Source: CAZEVY01 sp964515555 (lineage in GTDB: Bacteria > Acidobacteriota > Terriglobia > Bryobacterales > Bryobacteraceae). From it: 48,178 nt of DNA. Positions 41,776 to 48,178 of this stretch are shown here, in pieces. The position numbers and the translations under genes are program-made. Within the stretch, counting starts at the first letter, position 1, and every line of letters starts with the position of its first letter. Location of the stretch: positions 1 to 48,178 of the forward strand of contig CAZEVY010000031.1 in assembly GCA_964515555.1 (NCBI GenBank), given 5' to 3'. Below the pieces are notes generated by a model. The model searched no databases. It was not told where the DNA came from and saw only the letters and a program-made list of their open reading frames with translations.

Positions 41776-44226
41776 ATGCTACGGACCTTCCAGGAGGACA
41801 TCCGATTCGGAGTCCGGCTCCTGACCGGCAACCCCGGACTGTCCATCGCGGCCATCGTCACCCTGGCGGTGGGAATCGCCGCCGCCGCCACCGTCTTCAG
41901 TTGGACCGAAGCTCTGCTGCTCGAGCCGGTCCCCGGCGCGCGCGCGAGCGGTCGCCTGGTGGCGCTCGAAATCCTGCTTCCCAACGGCAACTACAGTACG
42001 ACGTCCTACCGCGACTATCGCGACTACCGCGACCGCATGACCCTCGTCTCCGGTCTCGGCGCATCGCTCATGAATCCCTTCCAGGTGGGACCCGACGAGA
42101 GCACGCGCCTGGTGTGGGGCGAGTTCGTTTCCCGCGGCTACTTCGACGTGCTCGACGTGGAACCCGCTCTGGGACGCTTCTTCCAGGGCGATGAGAACGG
42201 AGACGCGCCGGGCGGCCCGAGGGTCGCCGTCATCAGCCATCGCCTGTGGATGCGGGATTTCGGAGGGAGCCGGTCGGCTCTCGGCCGCACGCTTCGCGTG
42301 AACCGGCGCGACTTCACGATCGTCGGCGTCGCGCCCGCGCGCTTCCGGGGCTCGGTTCCGGGATTGGGCCAGGAGATGTGGATCCCGGTGAGCCTCGGTC
42401 CGGAGCTGAACGGGCAGCGCGAAGCCCTGCTGAATGCGCGCACCGAGCGCCAGATGTGGATCACGGGGCGCTTGAAGCCCGGCGCCACCATTGAGCAGGC
42501 GCAGCAGGAGGCCTCCGCCTGCGCGCGGCGCATCGCCGAGGAGAATCCCGCGACGAATCAGGGCGTGCGCGCCGAGGTCATGCCTCTGTGGCGAAGCCAT
42601 CACGGAGCCAACGCCGTGCTCCTCGAACCGCTTCGAATTCTGATGTTCGCCTGTGTGGTCGTGCTGTTGATCGTCGGGTCCAATGTCGCCAACCTGCAAC
42701 TGGCGCGCGCGGCGTCGCGGCAGCGCGAGTTCGGCATCCGGCTCGTGATGGGAGCGGGCGGCGGTCGGCTCACACGGCAACTGCTCACCGAAAGCCTGGT
42801 GCTCTCGGCGGCGGGGGCCGGACTCGGGATTCTGATGACGTTGTGGATGCAGCAGGCGCTGGTGTGGCTGCTGCCCCCGAGCGAGCTGCCCGTGGAAGTC
42901 GGCCGTGAATTGACGCTCGGCGCGCTGGCCTTTGTGGTCTTCCTGGCGGTGGGCGCGGCGGTGGTGACGGGAGTCGCGCCGGTCCTGTTCGCGCTCCGCT
43001 CCAACCTCAACGAAACGCTCAAGGGTGGCCGGGGCATGACCGCCGGAAGCGGACTCCTCCGCGCGCGGCGCGCGCTGGTGGCCGCCGAGGTGGCCCTGGC
43101 GTCGATCGCCCTGGCCGGGACCGGCCTGCTGGTCCGCAGTTTTCACAACGCCGGCGCCATCGCACCGGGAATGAGCACCGCGAACGTCTACATGGCCAAG
43201 TACTATGTCGCCACTTTCTGCCGGAACGCGGAAGAGCGCCGGCAGTTCTGTCTGCGCATGGAAGATAGGCTGAAGTCCGTTCCCGGCGTGACCGAGGTCG
43301 CCTACTCGAACTACGTTCCGCTCGAGTTCGGCAAGCCGCCCGTGGCGCCGATGGAAGTGGAAGGCTATGTCCCGGCGCCCGGCGAGACCATGCGCCTGAA
43401 CAACAGCAACATCTCGACCGGGTACCTGGCGGCCCTCGGCATCCCCGTGCTCGAGGGGCGCGGATTCACCGCCGAGGACGACCGCGAGAAGGCGCCGGTC
43501 GTGATCGTGAACCAGGAGTTCGCCCGGCGCTATTACGGCGGCGCCAGCCCCGTGGGCCGCCGCCTCAAGCTCTTCGGCCGGTGGCAGACGGTGGTGGGCC
43601 TGGCGCGCGACAGCAAGTACGCCAGCCTCACCGAGGCGCCGGCCGCGCACGTCTACAAACCGTGGCGGCAGGCCAACGGCGGGGAGTTCTGGCTGGGATT
43701 CTTTGTGCGCGCCTCGGGTCCGGGCGCGGGACTGGCCGCCGCCATCGCGCGCAAGGCCGGCGAGGTGGAGCCGTCGGCGGGCGCCACCCGGGTCTCCTCC
43801 TACCGCGACATCGTCAGTGGATCGGAATACGCGCGGCGTGTCGCGGCGACGCTGCTGACGGTGGTGGGCGCGGTGACGCTGTTGCTGGCGGCGGTCGGCA
43901 TCTACGGCGTGCTCTCGTTCGCGGTGAGCCTGCGCACACAGGAGTACGGGATTCGTCAGGCGCTGGGCGCCGGGCCGTCGGAGGTCATGGCCCGCGTGCT
44001 TCGCGAAGCACTCGGTCTTGCGGCCATGGGCGTTGCGGCGGGCATGGCCGGAGCGGCGATCGCGGGCCGCCTGGCCTCGGGCTTTCTGGTGGGCGTCAGC
44101 CCTTACGATCCCCTGATCTTCGCGGGATCGGCTCTGTTCCTTGTGCTTGTGGCGGCCGCTGCCGGCGCCGTCCCGGCTCTGCGCGCGATGCGCATCGCCC
44201 CCCACGTCGCGCTGCGGGACGCCTAG
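41776..44226 (+). CDS. FtsX/MacB-type permease, ADOP form, second copy
   Basis: An 816-residue permease with the same layout as the one at 38463: MLRTFQEDIRFGVRLLTGNP, then a first helix (AAIVTLAVGIAAAATVFSW), a MacB periplasmic domain, FtsX helices (IVGSNVANLQLARAASRQRE), a second MacB domain and a final FtsX block (SFAVSLRTQEYGIRQALGAG). The two proteins are clearly diverged, so this is an old duplication or separate acquisition. No ATPase is nearby. Confidence 0.9.
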   Translation: MLRTFQEDIRFGVRLLTGNPGLSIAAIVTLAVGIAAAATVFSWTEALLLEPVPGARASGRLVALEILLPNGNYSTTSYRDYRDYRDRMTLVSGLGASLMNPFQVGPDESTRLVWGEFVSRGYFDVLDVEPALGRFFQGDENGDAPGGPRVAVISHRLWMRDFGGSRSALGRTLRVNRRDFTIVGVAPARFRGSVPGLGQEMWIPVSLGPELNGQREALLNARTERQMWITGRLKPGATIEQAQQEASACARRIAEENPATNQGVRAEVMPLWRSHHGANAVLLEPLRILMFACVVVLLIVGSNVANLQLARAASRQREFGIRLVMGAGGGRLTRQLLTESLVLSAAGAGLGILMTLWMQQALVWLLPPSELPVEVGRELTLGALAFVVFLAVGAAVVTGVAPVLFALRSNLNETLKGGRGMTAGSGLLRARRALVAAEVALASIALAGTGLLVRSFHNAGAIAPGMSTANVYMAKYYVATFCRNAEERRQFCLRMEDRLKSVPGVTEVAYSNYVPLEFGKPPVAPMEVEGYVPAPGETMRLNNSNISTGYLAALGIPVLEGRGFTAEDDREKAPVVIVNQEFARRYYGGASPVGRRLKLFGRWQTVVGLARDSKYASLTEAPAAHVYKPWRQANGGEFWLGFFVRASGPGAGLAAAIARKAGEVEPSAGATRVSSYRDIVSGSEYARRVAATLLTVVGAVTLLLAAVGIYGVLSFAVSLRTQEYGIRQALGAGPSEVMARVLREALGLAAMGVAAGMAGAAIAGRLASGFLVGVSPYDPLIFAGSALFLVLVAAAAGAVPALRAMRIAPHVALRDA

Positions 44227-44358
44227 AGCGCGAGGGCCGGCGCTGCCGGCGTCTCAGGTCCGGCACCCGGTTCCCGAACCTTCACGGGAATGGTAGACTC
44301 GCTTGGACTCGGTGCGGCCCGCGGACGCGGTCAGCCGGCGGGTCGACGAGGAGATGCA

Positions 44359-45093
44359 ATGATCACAAATCGGGAAGCCGGCACGCGTGTTGACGAGGTC
44401 GCGGCCGGCATCTACCGCATCTGTACTCCCCTGCCGGTCATCCCCGGGGGATTCACGTTCAATTCGTACCTGATCGCCGACGACGAACCCCTGCTCTTCC
44501 ACGCCGGGTACCGCAAGTTATTTCCGCTCACGGTGGAGGCCATCGGGTCGGTGATGCCCGTCGAAAAGCTGCGGTGGATCGGCGGATCGCACTTCGAAGG
44601 CGACGAATTCGGCGCCTTGAACGACTTATTGACGGTGGCGCCGGAAGCCACGCCGTTCGGCGCCGAGATCGGCGTGCTGACCTCCCTCAATGACTTCGCC
44701 ACGCGGCCGGCGCGCGGGTTCCGCGATGGGGAAGAGTTCTCCATCGGCAGCCGGCGCTTGAAATGGCTCTACACGCCGCACGTTCCCCATGGCTGGGACT
44801 GCGGCGTCTTGTTCGACCTTTCCGCCAAGGTGCTGTTGTGCGGGGATCTGTTCACGCAAGCGGGCGCGGACATGCCCGCCGTGACGGAGTCGGAGATCCT
44901 CACGGCCAGCGAAGGAATGCGCGGCATGATGGACTATTACGCGCACGCGACCAGCACTTCCACCATCCTGGAGCGCCTGGCGGGACTTCAGCCCTCGCTA
45001 CTCGCCTGCCAGCACGGGAGCGCTTATCGAGGCGACGGCGCGGCGCTGATCCGGGAACTCGCCGCCGCAATCGGGCGGTCCACGCCCTACTGA
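44359..45093 (+). CDS. Metallo-beta-lactamase-fold protein with flavodiiron-type ligands (ODP-like)
   Basis: A 244-residue protein resembling the oxygen-binding di-iron domain of flavodiiron proteins, without the flavodoxin part. The ligand set H78-x-E80-x-D82 in GSHFEGDEFG is followed by a histidine in TPHVPHGWD, an aspartate in LLCGDLFTQ and a histidine in ACQHGSAYRG. Such proteins reduce O2 or NO or act as sensors. The ATG at 44359 follows GAGGAGA; TAGACT at 44294-44299 is a possible -10. It overlaps the convergent aldolase gene by seven bases. Confidence 0.85.
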   Translation: MITNREAGTRVDEVAAGIYRICTPLPVIPGGFTFNSYLIADDEPLLFHAGYRKLFPLTVEAIGSVMPVEKLRWIGGSHFEGDEFGALNDLLTVAPEATPFGAEIGVLTSLNDFATRPARGFRDGEEFSIGSRRLKWLYTPHVPHGWDCGVLFDLSAKVLLCGDLFTQAGADMPAVTESEILTASEGMRGMMDYYAHATSTSTILERLAGLQPSLLACQHGSAYRGDGAALIRELAAAIGRSTPY

Positions 45094-46301
45094 CTCATGC
45101 CGCGTGCGGCGATCTTCCAGATGGCCTCGACGTTGTCGCCGCGCAGGCAGAACATATGGTCGTAGAGATTCACCGTCGGGTCGCAGTGCGGATTGATGAA
45201 CTCCACGCGGTCGCCGACCTTGAGCGCCGCGCTCTCGCGCAGCGTCAGCTTGCCGTGCTCGTCGCCGTTGAAGGCGTAGGCCGCCCCGGCGAGCGACTTC
45301 GGCTCCGGCCCGAACTTGCGGTCGGTGGCGAACGCCTTATAGCCGCCGTCGACGATGGCGACGTTGTCGCTCGGCTTGCTGACCACCGTGGTCCACACCG
45401 TCAAGGCGTTGCCGAAGTCGGTGTACTTGTCGCTTCCGCCTTTGCCGCCGATGAGGTTGTAGTCGACGTCCATGAACATGAAGCTGCCCGGCTGAAGCTC
45501 GTCGATGCCGTCGATCTCGGTGTCGATGTTGTAGGTGCCGGTCGACCCGCCAGTCAGCAGCGGCACCGCTATGCCCTTCTTCTCGATCTCGCGGCGCACG
45601 GCCACCGCAGGCTCCATCGCCTGCCGCGAGACCCGCGCGCGATTCTCCCAGCCGACCGTGTGCGAGGCCCCGCCCGAGTAGGACTGAAGTCCCGCGAACT
45701 TAAGATTCGAGAGGCCCGCGATGGCCTCGGCCAGCGCCACCGCCGGCGGCCCGATCTGAATGCCGGTACGCCCGAGCAATAGATCGATGGCGACGTTCAT
45801 CTTGATTTTCGCCGCGCGCGCGGCGTCGTTGAGGTCCGTGGCGTTTTGCGCGTTGTCCACCACGAATATCGTTTCGGGACGCTTCTGCGCGAGCCGCACG
45901 GCGCGTTCGATCTTGTGCTTGCCGACGACGGCGGTGGTGACCAGCAGGTTGGTCACGCCGTGCAGCGCGAAGACCTCGGCCTCGCTGAGCTTCGCCGCGC
46001 AGTTGCCCGAGGCGCCGTTTCGCGCCAGGTACTTCGCCACTTCGGGGCACTTGTGCGTCTTGCCGTGCGGCCGAATAGCCCGGCCGCGCCCCTTCACGTG
46101 ATCGAACATCTTCTTCACGTTCGACTCGAACAGGTCGAGGTCGAGCAGCAGCGCGGGCGTGGGTACTTCATCGCGCGTGAGCTTGCCTTTCACGTCGCCG
46201 CGGGCGATAAGCTTCTCGATCTCGGCGTAGGAGCGGGTCGAGGCGCCGAAAGCGGCGGGCGCCGCGGCGGCGGTCATCAGAAAACTGCGTCGGGATGGCA
46301 T
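45087..46301 (-). CDS. Exported D-threonine aldolase-like PLP enzyme (DSD1 family)
   Basis: A 404-residue fold-type III PLP enzyme. The Schiff-base lysine is K81 in IRPHGKTHKCPE. The C-terminal metal site is in NPHCDPTVNLYD, whose His, Cys and Asp suit Zn or Mn. These enzymes cleave D-threonine to glycine and acetaldehyde or deaminate D-serine. The signal MPSRRSFLMTAAAAPAAFGA is twin-arginine-like, which fits export of a folded cofactor enzyme. GGAGGGG precedes the ATG. The dipeptidase gene ends 16 bases upstream on the same strand. Confidence 0.88.
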   Translation of the reverse strand: MPSRRSFLMTAAAAPAAFGASTRSYAEIEKLIARGDVKGKLTRDEVPTPALLLDLDLFESNVKKMFDHVKGRGRAIRPHGKTHKCPEVAKYLARNGASGNCAAKLSEAEVFALHGVTNLLVTTAVVGKHKIERAVRLAQKRPETIFVVDNAQNATDLNDAARAAKIKMNVAIDLLLGRTGIQIGPPAVALAEAIAGLSNLKFAGLQSYSGGASHTVGWENRARVSRQAMEPAVAVRREIEKKGIAVPLLTGGSTGTYNIDTEIDGIDELQPGSFMFMDVDYNLIGGKGGSDKYTDFGNALTVWTTVVSKPSDNVAIVDGGYKAFATDRKFGPEPKSLAGAAYAFNGDEHGKLTLRESAALKVGDRVEFINPHCDPTVNLYDHMFCLRGDNVEAIWKIAARGMSQ

Positions 46302-46317
46302 GTCCCCTCCAGTAGAG

Positions 46318-47522
46318 TTATGGTACCGCGACACGCTCGGCTGCGCGCATGACACGCAGCAGGTTCCCTCCGTAGATCTTGCGGATCTGGTCGGCGGTGT
46401 AGCCCTTTTCCAGCAGCGAGCGGGTGAGATTGGGGAACTTCGAGACGTCCTCCAGTCCCGTGGGCACGCAGCCGACGCCGTCGTAGTCGCTGCCGATGCC
46501 GACGGCGTCGATGCCGGCGATTTTCACGACGTGGTCGATGTGCGCCACGGCGTCAGCCAGCGTGGCCGGGACCAGCTTGATGTCCATCTCGTCCATGCGC
46601 TTGCGGAGCAGCTCGCGGCGCGCCGCCGGATCCGCGACCGCGGCATCGACCTCGGCGCGCAGCTTGCGCATCACCTCGGAGTTGGAGAACGGCGAGGCGT
46701 CGGCTGACTTCTGCGAGAGGAACTGGCAGCCGAAGTTGATCTGCACGACGCCGCCCTTCTTCGCCAGCGCCACGATCATCTCGTCGGTCATGTTGCGCGC
46801 GATGTTGGAGATCGCGCGGCAGGAGGAGTGCGAGGCGAACGGCGGCGCCTTGCTGACTTCGAGAGCGTCCCAGAAGGTGCGGTCGGCGACGTGCGAGATG
46901 TCGACCATCATGCCGAGCCGGTTCATCTCGCCGATGACGCGGCGGCCGAGCTCGTTGAGGCCGTTGTGGTGCTTCACGTCGGCGCGCGTGATGTCGCCGG
47001 AGGAGTCCGCCCAGTTGTTGGTGTTCGAGTGCGTCAGCGTCATGTAGCGCACGCCGAGCGCGTGGAACGACCGCAGCAGCCGCAGGCTGTCCTCGATGGC
47101 GTGGCCGCCCTCGATGCCGATGAGCGCGGCGATCTTGCCGGCGCGGTGCGCGGCCTCGATGCCGTCGGCGGTGGTGGCGAGGGCGAAATCGTTGGGGTAA
47201 CGCGCGACGATGTCGTTGCGGATGGTGTCGATCATCTCCAGCGCGCGGTTCGCCGAGCGGTTTCCCGTCACGTAGGTCCCGCTGACGTAGGCGGCGAAGA
47301 ACACCGCGCCGACACCGCCCTCACGGAGCCGCGCGAGATCGGTGTGGCCGCGCTGGCGGCGCGGTCCGATGTCGAGTCCGCGCAGGGTCTCGCTGGTGAC
47401 ATCGTTGTGTGTGTCGATGAGAAGCGCCGAGCGATGCACGCGGCGGACCTCCTCGTCGGTGACTGTCCGGCTCTGCGGGAACGCGGCGAGGACGAGGAAA
47501 AACGCCAGGGCTGCAGCTTTGG

Positions 47523-47526
<4 letters not shown>
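46318..47526 (-). CDS. Membrane dipeptidase (renal dipeptidase family M19)
   Basis: A 402-residue zinc dipeptidase with a signal peptide (MTKAAALAFFLVLAAFPQS). Zinc ligands are H40 and D42 in LIDTHNDVTS, a glutamate in LIGIEGGHAIED, and histidines in VDISHVADRTF and FASHSSCRAI. Family M19 accepts dipeptides with a D-residue at the C-terminal side. The next gene is a D-threonine-aldolase-like enzyme, which suggests that the freed D-amino acids are broken down. Its ATG overlaps the stop of the upstream peroxidase gene (ATGA). Confidence 0.93.

Positions 47527-48178
<652 letters not shown>

Noticed and set aside
38463..44226. A MacB macrolide exporter with its own ATPase domain
   Set aside because: Neither permease has Walker A or B motifs and no ATPase gene is adjacent.

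Overview
The window is 48 kb of dense, GC-rich bacterial DNA with short gaps between genes. The gene families point to an acidobacterium of the Solibacter/Bryobacter kind. The markers are a long SBBP-repeat secreted protein with a TIGR03437-type domain, two full-length FtsX/MacB-type permeases without an adjacent ATPase (the acidobacterial 'ADOP' form), a cytochrome c-linked copper-monooxygenase-like protein, and many twin-arginine-like signal peptides on single enzymes. This is inferred from family content; no rRNA or other taxonomic marker is present. No tRNA, rRNA, CRISPR array, prophage or insertion sequence was found.

Layout. 1-5 kb (minus strand): a truncated secreted protein, an HD-domain hydrolase, pyruvate dehydrogenase E1 (aceE) and an isochorismatase-fold hydrolase. 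5-7 kb: a subtilisin-like peptidase with a small downstream gene. 7-11 kb: a coproporphyrin-type haem block (ferrochelatase and HemQ, divergent), a flippase-like membrane protein, an Fe-S scaffold and a MutT-type Nudix enzyme. 11-18 kb: an Ntn asparaginase, an SDR dehydrogenase, a PIN-toxin pair that appears to have split an older operon, a DNRLRE-like secreted protein, arginine decarboxylase and an FAD oxidoreductase. 17.5-24.6 kb: the 1521-residue SBBP protein, a HEAT/barrel-sandwich membrane protein and an HlyD-type adaptor. 25-27 kb: a predicted outer-membrane barrel and a polytopic membrane protein preceded by an attenuator-like hairpin. 27.5-31.6 kb: a B12-binding subunit, a NYN-LOTUS RNA-binding protein, RidA, a Tudor-like small protein and a TPR protein. 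31.7-34.6 kb: a MocR regulator and the cytochrome/copper protein. 34.6-38.3 kb: a Crp/Fnr regulator, a NapH-type ferredoxin, a radical SAM/SPASM protein and the di-iron repair protein RIC. 38.4-44.2 kb: two ADOP permeases around a VapBC module. 44.3-48.2 kb: a di-iron metallo-beta-lactamase-fold protein, a D-threonine-aldolase-like enzyme, a membrane dipeptidase and a truncated di-haem cytochrome c peroxidase.

How parts work together. The most coherent unit is the Crp/Fnr block at 34.6-38.3 kb. Two matching 16-bp palindromes sit at nearly the same distance (44.5 and 45.5 nt) from two divergent target genes, which suggests a small regulon for nitrosative or redox damage ending in the Fe-S repair protein RIC. 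The ferrochelatase/HemQ pair indicates the coproporphyrin-dependent haem route. The dipeptidase, D-threonine-aldolase and peroxidase genes form a compact run that could process D-amino-acid-containing peptides.

At the DNA level, many genes begin exactly six bases after a TANNNT hexamer, which suggests widespread leaderless transcription. Three families of short interspersed repeats are visible; one copy supplies the start codon of aceE and another family overlaps the coding part of the NYN protein.
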